Part shown: piece after piece, positions 50,195 to 61,439 of the stretch
Position numbering within the stretch: position 1 is the first letter of the stretch
How the letters are laid out: each line of letters opens with the position of its first letter
Source of the DNA: Solirubrobacteraceae bacterium
GTDB lineage: Bacteria > Actinomycetota > Thermoleophilia > Solirubrobacterales > Solirubrobacteraceae
DNA: 64,000 nucleotides
Direction: 5' to 3'
Assembly (NCBI GenBank): GCA_025449845.1
Contig: JANWIP010000003.1
Location: 1 to 64,000, forward strand
Made by a program: the position numbers and the translations under genes
Notes under the pieces: model-generated
Database searches by the model: none
Seen by the model: the letters and a program-made list of their open reading frames with translations, nothing else
What the model was told of the DNA's origin: nothing

Positions 50195-51208
50195 TCAGCC
50201 CCCCGGAAGGCTGTCAAGCGAAGTCAACGACTCTTGCAGACCCGCGAGCACACGCACGACGCGCAGCCCACTCTCCCCATCCGAGCGCGGCGTAGCCCCC
50301 GTGCGGATGCAGTCCAAGAAGTGCTCGCACTCCACGCGCAGCGGCTCGACATTACCGATGCGCGGCGAAAAGCTCTCGCCACTGCGCGCAACGTACTCCC
50401 CCCAACTGCGAGCGTCCTCATCGAACCCTTTGTCATAAACGGTCAGCTTCCCCTCCAGGCGCATGTCATCGAAGGTAGCCATGCGCCGCGCCCCCACAAC
50501 GGTCAGCCGCCGCTCCTTATGAGGATCAAGCCAAGACAGATGCAGATGCGCCACAACCCCCGAAGGAAAGCGCAGATAGCAGAACACGACATCCTCAACC
50601 CCCTCCCGCACATAGGAGCGCCCATGCGCGGTGCACTCAATCGGATCTTCATCAATCAGATGCAGCACGACCGAGACGTCATGCGCCCCCAGGCTCCAAA
50701 GCGCATTCTCATCCGCCCGCAGCTTGCCCAGATTGACTCGGTTGCCATAGAGATAAAAGAGCTCTCCCAACTCTCCCCCATCCACAAGCGCCTTGAGCTG
50801 AGCCACCGCGGGGTGGTACTCCAGCAGATGCCCGACCATCAACAGCCGCCCCGCCCGCGCGGCAGCATCGACGGCCATCTGCGCATCGGCGACGGTGGTG
50901 GCCAGGGGCTTCTCAACAAAACAGTGCTTCCCCGCTTCAAGCACACGGGTAGCAAGCGCGGCATGCGTGGGCACAGGCGTAGCCAGCACGATGGCATCCA
51001 GCTCCCCATCGCCAAGCAGCTCGCCGATATCGGCCGTCAACCGAGCCTCGGGCAGCGTCTGAGCCATCCGCAAGCGAGCCTCCTCGGAGGCGTCGCAAAG
51101 CCAGCTGACCTCGCACCCCGGAATGGAGCCGAAGTTGCGAGCCAGATTGGGCCCCCAGTACCCGAGCCCAACCACCCCGACCCGAATGGTCTCGTCATCA
51201 ACTCCCAT
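50195..51208 (-). CDS. Gfo/Idh/MocA oxidoreductase, WbpB/WlbA-like
   Basis: 337 residues from ATG 51208, eight bases after GGAGAG; a TTG at 51214 is less likely. 'VGVVGLGYWGPNLARNFGSI' is the Rossmann motif, 'CFVEKPLATTVADAQMAVDA' contains the catalytic Lys, and 'LGAHDVSVVLHLIDEDPIEC' supplies the sugar-binding residues. It resembles the UDP-N-acetylglucosaminuronate 3-dehydrogenase branch. The stop of the 2-epimerase gene is two bases upstream, so the two enzymes probably work in one nucleotide-sugar pathway. Confidence 0.88.
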   Translation of the reverse strand: MGVDDETIRVGVVGLGYWGPNLARNFGSIPGCEVSWLCDASEEARLRMAQTLPEARLTADIGELLGDGELDAIVLATPVPTHAALATRVLEAGKHCFVEKPLATTVADAQMAVDAAARAGRLLMVGHLLEYHPAVAQLKALVDGGELGELFYLYGNRVNLGKLRADENALWSLGAHDVSVVLHLIDEDPIECTAHGRSYVREGVEDVVFCYLRFPSGVVAHLHLSWLDPHKERRLTVVGARRMATFDDMRLEGKLTVYDKGFDEDARSWGEYVARSGESFSPRIGNVEPLRVECEHFLDCIRTGATPRSDGESGLRVVRVLAGLQESLTSLDSLPGG

Positions 51209-51210
51209 GC

Positions 51211-52284
51211 TCAAAGCTCTCCAATCGCAGCAACGCAGCGCTCAGCCGCATGCCCGTCGCCATACAGGGGCGCCCGCTCAAGGGGCGCCGCCCGCTCAAG
51301 CGCACGCAGAGCCGCCGCGAGATCGAGATCGACAAGCGTATTCCAGCCGCTCTCAACGGTCTCAACCCACTCAGTACTAGGCCGCAAGGTCACACAGGGC
51401 ACCCCCGCAAGGTACGCCTCCTTCTGGACACCCCCAGAGTCGGTGAGCATCGCGCGAGCCCCACACAGCAAAGCCGTGAACTCGGCATACCCAAGCGGCT
51501 CAGCCACATGCACCCCCTCAGCGCCTAGCAACCCCTCCCACAGCCCGGCCGCAAGCAGCCGCTCACGCGTGCGCGGATGTACCGGGAACACAACAGGCGT
51601 CCGCAATGCAATAGCGCACAAAAGCCGAAAAAGCTCCCCCAATCTCCCAGGGTCATCGACATTCCCGGCGCGATGAGCCGTCGCCAACACATACCCCCCC
51701 GGCTCAACCCCATATTCCCGCGCTACATCAGCCGTGCGCTCCCGCGCCCGAGGCTGCCAACGCAAAGCAACGTCCACCATGACGTCCCCAACCCCCACCG
51801 CCCGCCCGTCCGCCCCCTCCCGCAAAAGATTCTCGCGCCCCACCTCAGAACTGCAAAGCAGCAGACTGCTCAACCGATCGGTAGCAATGCGATTGACCTC
51901 CTCGGGCATCTCCAGGTCAAACGAGCGCATCCCCGCCTCGACATGCACAACAGGGACCCCAGCCACATCCCCCGCCCGAGCCCCGGCAAGCGTGGAATTC
52001 GTATCCCCATAAACAAGCAAGGCATCCGGCTCAACCTCAGCCAAAACCCCCGCCAAAGCCCCCACCATGCGCTCAACCTGCGAGGCATTGGACCCCCCAC
52101 CAATCCCAAGCTCAAGCTCAGGCCGAGCCAACCCCAACTCCCGAAAGAAAACCCCAGACAAGGCGTCGTCGTAATGCTGCCCAGTATGCACAAGCACCTC
52201 GTCATGCACCCCCCGCAAGACCCCCGAAACCGCGGCAGCCTTAACAAACTGCGGCCGGTTGCCAACCACAGTAAGCACCTTCAT
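51211..52284 (-). CDS. wecB: UDP-N-acetylglucosamine 2-epimerase (non-hydrolysing type)
   Basis: 357 residues. Motifs include 'VLTVVGNRPQFVKAAAVSGV', 'DALLVYGDTNSTLAGARAGD', 'VPVVHVEAGMRSFDLEMPEE', 'VLATAHRAGNVDDP' and 'AMLTDSGGVQKEAYLAGVPC'. These carry the catalytic Asp/Glu/His set of the family. It interconverts UDP-GlcNAc and UDP-ManNAc, or the related UDP-diacetamido-uronic acid (WbpI type); the sequence alone does not separate these. It follows the CCG-domain subunit of succinate dehydrogenase by 12 bases and precedes the Gfo/Idh gene. Confidence 0.9.
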   Translation of the reverse strand: MKVLTVVGNRPQFVKAAAVSGVLRGVHDEVLVHTGQHYDDALSGVFFRELGLARPELELGIGGGSNASQVERMVGALAGVLAEVEPDALLVYGDTNSTLAGARAGDVAGVPVVHVEAGMRSFDLEMPEEVNRIATDRLSSLLLCSSEVGRENLLREGADGRAVGVGDVMVDVALRWQPRARERTADVAREYGVEPGGYVLATAHRAGNVDDPGRLGELFRLLCAIALRTPVVFPVHPRTRERLLAAGLWEGLLGAEGVHVAEPLGYAEFTALLCGARAMLTDSGGVQKEAYLAGVPCVTLRPSTEWVETVESGWNTLVDLDLAAALRALERAAPLERAPLYGDGHAAERCVAAIGEL

Positions 52285-52296
52285 CGGTGCCGCCCC

Positions 52297-53199
52297 CTAT
52301 GCAGCAGCGCCAACGACGGAAGCAGACCAGTCAATAACCGAAGTAGGCCGCACAACATGCCGCCCCAACCCCAGCTCCCCAGCATCGACCCCCAAGGCCA
52401 AGCCAACCAACTGAGGCAGATGCAAAACCGGCACATCCAGATCCCGACCAACGGCCTTGGCAGCAAGCGGCTGCTGCAAATCCAAATTCAGATGACACAA
52501 AGGACAAGGCGTAACGAGGCAATCCGCTTCGGCATCCTTGGCATCCCCAAGATGCGTCCCGGCCTGCTTCAAAGAAGCCGCCTTATTCATGGTGATGATC
52601 GGAAACCCGCAGCACTTGCGCATGCCGGCATAGTCGATGACGGTCCCACCAAGCGCCTCGATGATCTGATGCAGGTAGTGATCCCGAGGATGATCGGCAT
52701 CGATCCCAAGCCGGTCGCGAGGCCGCACGATGTAGCAGCCGTAAAAAGGCCCAACCTTCAAGTTGGTAAGCGGCCGCTTGACAAGCCCCCGCAGATTCTC
52801 AAGCCCGATCTCCTCAACGAGCAGCCAAGAAAAGTTCTTGTTAGTAAGCCCCTTCTCGTACGAGAGCCCATCCGGAGCAAGCGTCTCATTGATATGCGAG
52901 CGGTACTCGGCAGAAGCGTCAAGCCGCTCCTGGCACTCGCTCTGCGCCCCCTGACAGGTGGAGCAGATGTTCATCATCAGCTCAGCCCCATCGACCTGCT
53001 GCGCGAGAGCGAAGGTGCGCGCGTTCAAGGTGTCGGCAAGCTCCTGGTTATGCTCGGCGATGACGCCGGCCCCGCAGCAGTTGGCCCGGTTCAGCTCAAC
53101 GAGCTCGATATCGAGCAAAGGAGCAACCTTGGCCATCGACCCATGCAGCTCAGGGGTGAAGCCGCGGCTGACGCAGCCGGGCCAGTAAGCAACCTTCAT
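52297..53199 (-). CDS. CCG-domain (heterodisulfide-reductase B-like) subunit of succinate dehydrogenase
   Basis: 300 residues, starting ATG 53199 in a four-base overlap (ATGA) with the sdhB stop. It begins 'VAYWPGCVSRGFTPELHGSM', and has two cysteine-rich CCG blocks: 'LNRANCCGAGVIAEHNQELA' with 'MNICSTCQGAQSECQER', and 'YAGMRKCCGFPIITMNKAAS' with 'LVTPCPLCHLNLDL'. This is the type E anchor subunit of some succinate:quinone reductases and heterodisulfide reductases, expected to bind Fe-S or zinc at the membrane. No SdhC/D haem anchor genes are nearby. Confidence 0.88.
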   Translation of the reverse strand: MKVAYWPGCVSRGFTPELHGSMAKVAPLLDIELVELNRANCCGAGVIAEHNQELADTLNARTFALAQQVDGAELMMNICSTCQGAQSECQERLDASAEYRSHINETLAPDGLSYEKGLTNKNFSWLLVEEIGLENLRGLVKRPLTNLKVGPFYGCYIVRPRDRLGIDADHPRDHYLHQIIEALGGTVIDYAGMRKCCGFPIITMNKAASLKQAGTHLGDAKDAEADCLVTPCPLCHLNLDLQQPLAAKAVGRDLDVPVLHLPQLVGLALGVDAGELGLGRHVVRPTSVIDWSASVVGAAA

Positions 53200-54314
53200 G
53201 ACGCAGTCGCCTCCTCTTCGTCCTCGCCGCTCACATAAAGATTCAGCTCGTAACGCGCGGGCCGCGACTCGACGGTCTCATAGATGCGCTTGACGCTGTC
53301 GAGGTCGGACTTGGGGATCTTGTGCCCGAAAATGGCGATCTTGGGATTGAGCTTCCTGCGCAAGAGCCCACGCACGACGACCGGCAGCGAAGAAAGCAGC
53401 TCCTTGCCCGCGGCAGGGTGGAACTTGGCAAACCAAGAGTTGCCCCCGTAGGAGCGAGGTATCAGCTCGGCCTCGTGCAGCAGGCCGTAGTCGCGGATGA
53501 GCGTGGTAATGGCCTGCTCATGGCGGTGCCCGTTGTTGACATCGACGATCTTCTCGTCGGAGCCGGCGATGCGCCGCAGGCGCATGATCTGCCCCATCGG
53601 GTTGACGCCCTTGGGACAGGCCTCGACGCACTTGAAGCAGTGCGTGCAGTCATAGATCCCGAGCGGGTCCTGAGATAGATCCTCCAGGCGCTCATGCCGC
53701 TCGGCATCGCGCGGGTCACCAACAAAGCGATAGGCCTTGGCCAGGGCGGCAGGCCCGATGAACCCGGGGTCAACCTCCATGGCAAGACAGTCCGAGACGC
53801 AGGCGCCGCACTGGATGCAGGCCATGGACTGCGTGACATCGACCATGGCCTCGCGCGGCACGAGGTACTCGCGCTCGGGCACAGGCTGCTTAGGCAGAAG
53901 CCAAGGTGTGACGCGCTGGACCTTCTTCCAGTGCACGGCATCCATGTCCACCACAAGATCCTTGATGACGGGCATGTTCCCCATCGGCTCGACCTCAATA
54001 ACCCCATCCGGCGAAGCAGCACGAGCATGATCCAGATGCGTATGACAGGCAAGCCCAGGTTCCCCATTGATGCGCACCCCGCAAGACCCGCAGATGGCGG
54101 CGCGGCAGGAACAGCGAATACCAATGGAGCCATCGAACTGCGCCTTGGCCTGCAAGATCCCCTCTAGCACGGAGCGGTGCGGCTCAAGCTCGACGGTGTG
54201 TTCATCCCAGTAAGGCGCCTCGCCGGACTCGGGGTTGTAGCGGCGCAGGCGCAAGGTGAACTGCTCAGGCGGCCGCCGCGTGTCGGCTCCGGTGGTGGTA
54301 TCGAGTGCGGCCAT
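53196..54314 (-). CDS. sdhB: Succinate dehydrogenase iron-sulfur subunit
   Basis: 372 residues from ATG 54314, overlapping the sdhA stop (TGATG) and preceded by GAGGAAG. The plant-type ferredoxin part binds [2Fe-2S] through 'CSCRAAICGSCGVRINGEPG' and 'LACH'. The C-terminal part binds two further clusters via 'CIQCGACVSDCLAMEVDP' and 'CTHCFKCVEACPKGVNPMGQ'. A long C-terminal extension of about 120 residues is present. It passes electrons from SdhA to the quinone side. Confidence 0.94.
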   Translation of the reverse strand: MAALDTTTGADTRRPPEQFTLRLRRYNPESGEAPYWDEHTVELEPHRSVLEGILQAKAQFDGSIGIRCSCRAAICGSCGVRINGEPGLACHTHLDHARAASPDGVIEVEPMGNMPVIKDLVVDMDAVHWKKVQRVTPWLLPKQPVPEREYLVPREAMVDVTQSMACIQCGACVSDCLAMEVDPGFIGPAALAKAYRFVGDPRDAERHERLEDLSQDPLGIYDCTHCFKCVEACPKGVNPMGQIMRLRRIAGSDEKIVDVNNGHRHEQAITTLIRDYGLLHEAELIPRSYGGNSWFAKFHPAAGKELLSSLPVVVRGLLRRKLNPKIAIFGHKIPKSDLDSVKRIYETVESRPARYELNLYVSGEDEEEATAS

Positions 54315-56020
54315 CAGTACTTCCTCTCCTCGGGCTGCCACTGGGTGATGGTGACGGGGGAGTAGGTGACCCCAGGCCCGTCGCCGTTGAGGCTGATGTC
54401 GATGTGCTTGAGCCAATCCTCGTCGTTGCGCTCAGGAAAGTCGGTGCGGAACTGCGCCCCCCGCGACTCCTTGCGCTCAAGCGAGGCAACGACGATCGCC
54501 TGCGCACAGTCGAGCATGTAGCCAAGCTCGATGGCCCCGAGGACATCCTGGTTAAAGACCGTGCCGCGATCGTCGATGTAGGCGGAGGAAGCCTCCTCCT
54601 GCAACCGCTTGACAACCTCCAGAGCCTGCTCCAGACCGGCCTGGTCGCGATACACCGCAACGTGCTGGTTCATGACATCGCCAAGCTCGCGCTTGATCTC
54701 CGAGACGCGGCGGGGGGGGGTGGGTCCCCCATCTCTTGGCCGGGCAACGATCCCGTCGATCATCTCCATGTCGGCGCGCAGCTGCGCATCAGAAGCGGAA
54801 GGCATCCCCATCCCGGCAGCGCGCGCGGCAGCATGCTCCCCGGAGCGACGCCCGAAGATCAAGGTGTCCAAAAGCGAGTTGGCCCCAAGCCGGTTGCCAC
54901 CATGCACCGACACGCAAGCAACCTCTCCGGCGGCATACAAACCGGGAATAGAGGTGGCCCCATTGATGTCGGTCTTGACGCCGCCCATGATGTAGTGCTG
55001 CCCGGGCCGGATCATGATCGGTTCACGCGTGATGTCGACGCCGGCGAAGTCCTTGCCGATGTTGACGATCTCGCGCAGGGCCTCAAGCGTGCGCTTGCGC
55101 GGCACCTTGGTGATATCCAGATAGATCCCTTCCCCGGACGGGCCGACACCCCTCCCCTCCAAAATCTCGGTCTGCTCGGCGCGCGAGACGACATCACGCG
55201 AGGCGAGCTCCATCTTGTTAGGCGCGTACTTCTCCATGAAGCGCTCGCCGTCGGCGTTCAACAGCACGGCCCCCTCGCCGCGGGCCCCCTCAGTAATCAA
55301 GAGCCCGTTCTCGACAAGCGTGGTGGGGTGGTACTGCACCATCTCCATATCCATCAGAGGCGCGCCGATGCGATAGGCCTGAGCGATGCCGTCGCCAGTG
55401 ACGATCAAGGCGTTGGTAGTGGGGTTGTAGACCTGCCCGGCGCCGCCGTTGGCAAGAATGGTGTTCTTGGCGTTGAAGACCTCCATGCGCCCAGAGCGAA
55501 CATCGCGCGCAACGACGCCGCAGCAGTTCCCAGCGTCATCCTGCAGCAAGGAGGTAACGAACCACTCCTCATAGCGATCGACCTGTTCGTGATGCTTCAT
55601 CAGCTGCTCGTAGAGAACGTGCAGAATCGCCTGCCCGGTGATGTCGGCGACATAGGCGGTGCGCTTCATGGAGGCCCCACCAAACGCGCGCAGGTCCATT
55701 TCGCCGCTGTCATTGCGATGGAAGGTGACGCCGATGTGCTCCAGGTGCATGACCTCAGCAGGCGCCTCGGAGCACATGATCTCAATCGCATCCTGATCGC
55801 CCAGGAAGTCCGATCCCTTCACCGTGTCATAGGCATGCGAGCGCCAATCATCGGCAATGGAGATGGCAGCGTTGATCCCCCCGGCAGCTGCAACGGAGTG
55901 CGAGCGGACAGGATGAACCTTGCTGAGAATGGCGACAGACCCCCCGGCCTGCGCGGCAGCCAAGGCGGCGCGCTGGCCGGCGAGACCGGCTCCGATGATC
56001 AAGACGTCGTGCTGAGGCAT
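54314..56020 (-). CDS. sdhA: Succinate dehydrogenase/fumarate reductase flavoprotein subunit
   Basis: 568 residues from ATG 56020. The FAD-binding start is 'DVLIIGAGLAGQRAALAAAQ'; 'VRSHSVAAAGGINAAISIAD' contains the expected covalent-FAD histidine (His41 here). 'VQYHPTTLVENGLLITEGA' and 'RGEGAVLLN' supply active-site His and Arg. The C-terminal domain has 'HGGNRLGANSLLDTLIFGR' and 'AQFRTDFPERNDEDWLKHID'. It oxidises succinate to fumarate in the TCA cycle. A site-2 protease gene ends 70 bases upstream on the same strand. Confidence 0.95.
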   Translation of the reverse strand: MPQHDVLIIGAGLAGQRAALAAAQAGGSVAILSKVHPVRSHSVAAAGGINAAISIADDWRSHAYDTVKGSDFLGDQDAIEIMCSEAPAEVMHLEHIGVTFHRNDSGEMDLRAFGGASMKRTAYVADITGQAILHVLYEQLMKHHEQVDRYEEWFVTSLLQDDAGNCCGVVARDVRSGRMEVFNAKNTILANGGAGQVYNPTTNALIVTGDGIAQAYRIGAPLMDMEMVQYHPTTLVENGLLITEGARGEGAVLLNADGERFMEKYAPNKMELASRDVVSRAEQTEILEGRGVGPSGEGIYLDITKVPRKRTLEALREIVNIGKDFAGVDITREPIMIRPGQHYIMGGVKTDINGATSIPGLYAAGEVACVSVHGGNRLGANSLLDTLIFGRRSGEHAAARAAGMGMPSASDAQLRADMEMIDGIVARPRDGGPTPPRRVSEIKRELGDVMNQHVAVYRDQAGLEQALEVVKRLQEEASSAYIDDRGTVFNQDVLGAIELGYMLDCAQAIVVASLERKESRGAQFRTDFPERNDEDWLKHIDISLNGDGPGVTYSPVTITQWQPEERKY

Positions 56021-56090
56021 GGGAAGGGCGCGAACTCTATTGGATCGGTGAGGGGCCCGGCTCGGCGGCCGGTGGCCGCCTGCGCCACCC

Positions 56091-57248
56091 TCATATGCCG
56101 GCGGCGGGACGCAACGCCTGGCGGATTTGGGCGACAGTGATGACCCCCTGCAGAACTCCATCCCCATCAACGGCAACCATGGCCCCAAGCCGCCCTAATC
56201 CCTCCGCACGCAGCAAGGACTCAAGCGTCTGGCTTTCCTCGATGCGCACGGGCAGATTGTCCTCCAGCACGTCCACCACCTGCAAAGCAGGCCGCCCGGC
56301 AGCAATCTCGGCGTTCAAGCGCTCGGAGCGAATCACCCCAAGAAAGTGCCTGGCCGGGTCAACGACGGCAAACCAAGGCCAGCGATAGCGCCCAAAGAAC
56401 TGCTCCTGCGCGTCGATCAGCCGCAGGTCGGCAGGAATCGTGACCGGCTGGCGGTCCATGACGTCGGCGACAGTGAGCCCCTCGATGCGTTTGCCCATCG
56501 AGCCCTGCACAACGGCCATCGAGGCCCCCTGGTAAATGAAGCCGGCAATGAGGATCAGCCAGATGCCGGAGATGGAGCCGGACAGTCCGAGCAGCGCCAT
56601 GCCGGCGGCGCCGAGCAGAATCGCGAACCCCTGCCCGGTCCTCCCGGTGGCGCGCGTGGCGCGGTTGCGATTGTCGGTAACGCGCCAAATCAAGGCATGC
56701 GCGATCTGCCCCCCGTCAAGCGGGAAAGCAGGCACGAGGTTGAGCACGAGCACGAGCACGTTGAGGCTGGCGACCCAGCTGAGCCAGACAAGCGCAGGCG
56801 TGGCATGCACGCCGGAGCGCCCCACGGCGACATCCACGAAGTGCCCACTGTCGGCCAAGGCATAGCCACCGGCAACGCTCAGGACGATGATGCCGAGCGT
56901 CACGAGCGGCCCGGCGGCGGCAACGCGAAACTCGGCGCCAGGACTCTCAAAGGTCCCGATCGTGCGCGTGATCCCCCCGAGCGCCCACAGCTCGATGCCG
57001 GCCACCTGCAAGCCGTTGCGCCGCGCCACGAGCGCATGCCCGAGCTCGTGCAGGATTAGCGAGACGAAAAACGACAGCACGCTGGCAACCGTCACCAGGT
57101 AGGCGGTGGCGCGCGAGCCCCCGAGCACTTCGTGAAAGTAATTGTAGAACAGGAAGATGTAGAGGAACAGGACCAGAAACCAGCTGATACCCACACCGAT
57201 GCGGATGCCGAAGAGGCGCACGAGATGGATGGATCCACGTGTGGGCAT
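56091..57248 (-). CDS. Site-2 protease (M50) with two CBS domains
   Basis: 385 residues from ATG 57248. About six membrane spans, with the zinc-binding 'ILHELGHALVARRNGLQVAG' and the second motif 'LNLVPAFPLDGGQIAHALIW', both intact. The C-terminal half has two CBS domains ('VADVMDRQPVTIPADLRLID' and 'VVDVLEDNLPVRIEESQTLE') that usually bind adenosyl nucleotides. It is an intramembrane protease that cleaves membrane-bound regulators such as anti-sigma factors; the target is unknown, but a membrane protein near an ECF sigma factor lies at 13648. Confidence 0.93.
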   Translation of the reverse strand: MPTRGSIHLVRLFGIRIGVGISWFLVLFLYIFLFYNYFHEVLGGSRATAYLVTVASVLSFFVSLILHELGHALVARRNGLQVAGIELWALGGITRTIGTFESPGAEFRVAAAGPLVTLGIIVLSVAGGYALADSGHFVDVAVGRSGVHATPALVWLSWVASLNVLVLVLNLVPAFPLDGGQIAHALIWRVTDNRNRATRATGRTGQGFAILLGAAGMALLGLSGSISGIWLILIAGFIYQGASMAVVQGSMGKRIEGLTVADVMDRQPVTIPADLRLIDAQEQFFGRYRWPWFAVVDPARHFLGVIRSERLNAEIAAGRPALQVVDVLEDNLPVRIEESQTLESLLRAEGLGRLGAMVAVDGDGVLQGVITVAQIRQALRPAAGI

Positions 57249-57384
57249 ATCTCTATGGTAGGGAGGGGGGAGGGCCGGTCCGTGCGGCACTGGCTGCCAG
57301 GCAGAAGATGCAGCGCGGCGCAGTGATTGTGCGCAGGGTTGCGCGGGGCGTTAGAGCTGCCAAGCCGCGCGCGTCGGCGCGCCT

Positions 57385-59088
57385 CTAGAGCTGAGGCCGG
57401 TTGCGCTCGATGATGGCCTCGAAATCGAGGCCGGCGGGCAGCGTGCCGTACTCAAGCCCGCAGTCACCGCCAAGCCGCGAGGCACAGAAGGCATCGGCAA
57501 CGGCGGGGTCGCCGTGACGCACGAGCAGCGATCCCTGCAGCGCAAGGGCCATCGACTCAACGACGCGCCGCGCGCGTGTCTCAAGCGTGGCGGGGTCGGA
57601 GAACTGCCCTTCAAGCTTGGCGATATGCGCATCGAGGCGAGCATCGCTCCCCTTGGCCTGCCCCACCTCGTGCAGGAAGACCTCAAGCGAACGAGGCGTA
57701 CGCACCAAAGCCCGCAGCACATCAAGGCTCATGACATTGCCGGAGCCCTCCCAGATGGAGGCGAGCGGAGCCTCGCGGTAGAGCCGCGGCATGCCGGACT
57801 CCTCGACATAACCGTTACCCCCAAGGCACTCAAGCGACTCGAAGGCGTGGTTGGGGGCGCGCTTGCACACCCAGTACTTACTGACGGCGGTGGCAAGCCG
57901 CTTGAAGAGATGGGCATCGCTCAAATCATCGCTGCCGGCCCCGCCCTCACCGCCGGCTTCGTCGTAGGCACGGGCAAGGCGCATGGCCAGCATGGTGGCG
58001 GCCTCGGACTCAAGCGAGAGGTCGGCAAGCACATTGCGCATCAGCGGCTGTTCGATTAGGCGCTTGCCAAAAGCGGAACGGTGAGCGGCGTGCCAGGTGG
58101 CGGCGATCACCCCGGCGCGCATGCCGGCAGCCCCACCGATGACGCAGTCAAGCCGCGTGTGGCCGACCATCTCAATGATCGTGGGCACCCCTCGCCCAGG
58201 CTCGCCGAGCATCCTGGCGAGGGCCCCATGGAATTCGACCTCAGAAGAGGCATTGGAGTGATTGCCGAGCTTGTCCTTGAGGCGCTGGATGTGAAAGGCG
58301 TTACGCGAACCATCAGGCAGCACACGCGGCATCAGAAAGCAGGACAGCCCATCGTCAGTCTGGGCGAGCACAAGGAAGATGTCCGACATCGGCGCGGAGC
58401 AGAACCACTTGTGCCCGGTGATCTCATACTCGGCCCCCGCGCCGCCACCATTCAGAGGCCGGGCAAAGGTGGTGTTGGCGCGCACGTCGGAGCCGCCCTG
58501 CTTCTCGGTCATGGCCATGCCGGAGATGGCGGAGCCCTTCTCGGCGGCGGGCACGAGCCGCGGGTCATAGGTGGTGGCCGTCACGAGTGGCTCCCACTCC
58601 GCCGCGAGGGCCGGCGTGGTGCGCAGCGCAGGCACGACAGCAAAGGTCATCGTGATCGGACAGGCGTAACCGGCCTCAGCCTGCATGGCGGTCATATAGA
58701 GCCCGGCACGAGCCACCTGAGGGAACGGTTCACGCGAGGTCCAAGGCAGAGAATGCAGCTCGTTTTCGACCCCCATGGCCATCAGGCGATGCCAGGCGGG
58801 ATGGAACTCGACCTCATCGATGCGGTTGCCGTAGCGGTCGTGGGTGCGCAGCACAGGCTTGTTCTCATTGGCCTGGCGGCCCCAATACTGCTGCGGCTTG
58901 CCGCCGACGAACTTGCCGAGCTCAGCGGCGCGCCCCATTGCCCAAGCGCCCCCCTCACGCTGCAGGGCCTCAACGAGCGGCAGGTTGCTGGAGAAGACAT
59001 CGACGCCCTCCAGCGGCGGAGGCTGATTGAAGACCTCATGCGTCTGCCAGGAGTCGCCCTGGCGCGGCGGATGCTCAGCGGTGGCCAT
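57385..59088 (-). CDS. AidB-like acyl-CoA dehydrogenase
   Basis: 567 residues from ATG 59088. Flavin-binding acyl-CoA dehydrogenase domains: '[20 protein letters not shown]', '[20 protein letters not shown]', '[20 protein letters not shown]' and '[20 protein letters not shown]'. The C-terminal region with '[20 protein letters not shown]' and '[20 protein letters not shown]' is typical of the AidB branch, which binds DNA in E. coli and is linked to the alkylation response; metabolic roles are also possible. Longer than ordinary acyl-CoA dehydrogenases. It diverges from the isocitrate dehydrogenase gene with 66 bases between starts. Confidence 0.9.
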   Translation of the reverse strand: MATAEHPPRQGDSWQTHEVFNQPPPLEGVDVFSSNLPLVEALQREGGAWAMGRAAELGKFVGGKPQQYWGRQANENKPVLRTHDRYGNRIDEVEFHPAWHRLMAMGVENELHSLPWTSREPFPQVARAGLYMTAMQAEAGYACPITMTFAVVPALRTTPALAAEWEPLVTATTYDPRLVPAAEKGSAISGMAMTEKQGGSDVRANTTFARPLNGGGAGAEYEITGHKWFCSAPMSDIFLVLAQTDDGLSCFLMPRVLPDGSRNAFHIQRLKDKLGNHSNASSEVEFHGALARMLGEPGRGVPTIIEMVGHTRLDCVIGGAAGMRAGVIAATWHAAHRSAFGKRLIEQPLMRNVLADLSLESEAATMLAMRLARAYDEAGGEGGAGSDDLSDAHLFKRLATAVSKYWVCKRAPNHAFESLECLGGNGYVEESGMPRLYREAPLASIWEGSGNVMSLDVLRALVRTPRSLEVFLHEVGQAKGSDARLDAHIAKLEGQFSDPATLETRARRVVESMALALQGSLLVRHGDPAVADAFCASRLGGDCGLEYGTLPAGLDFEAIIERNRPQL

Positions 59089-59154
59089 CACCCTGAAGGT
59101 TACTCCCCCGCGATAGCATCGCCCCCCGCACGCGGCGAGACAAGGACCCTGGAC

Positions 59155-61370
<2,216 letters not shown>

Positions 61371-61374
61371 AGCA

Positions 61375-61410
61375 AAAGGGCGCCCGTGCCAGAGATCACG
61401 GGCGCCCTTT
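61375..61410. terminator. Bidirectional intrinsic terminator
   Basis: AAAGGGCGCCCGTG (61375-61388) and CACGGGCGCCCTTT (61397-61410) form a perfect 14-bp stem with an eight-base loop. TTTGATTTGCCTTT follows on the plus strand and AAAGC precedes, so it should end both the mdh transcript and the opposing AT-hook gene transcript. Confidence 0.88.
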
Positions 61411-61439
61411 GATTTGCCTTTACTGCTCCCCAGTGCGGG

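Noticed and set aside
50234-53238. Long plus-strand frames opposite the epimerase and CCG-domain genes
   Set aside because: They are Pro/Arg/Gln-rich shadows of well-recognised minus-strand genes.
58081-59154. Long plus-strand open frame upstream of isocitrate dehydrogenase
   Set aside because: It is antisense to the AidB-like gene and typical of high-GC shadow frames; the real start is ATG 59155.
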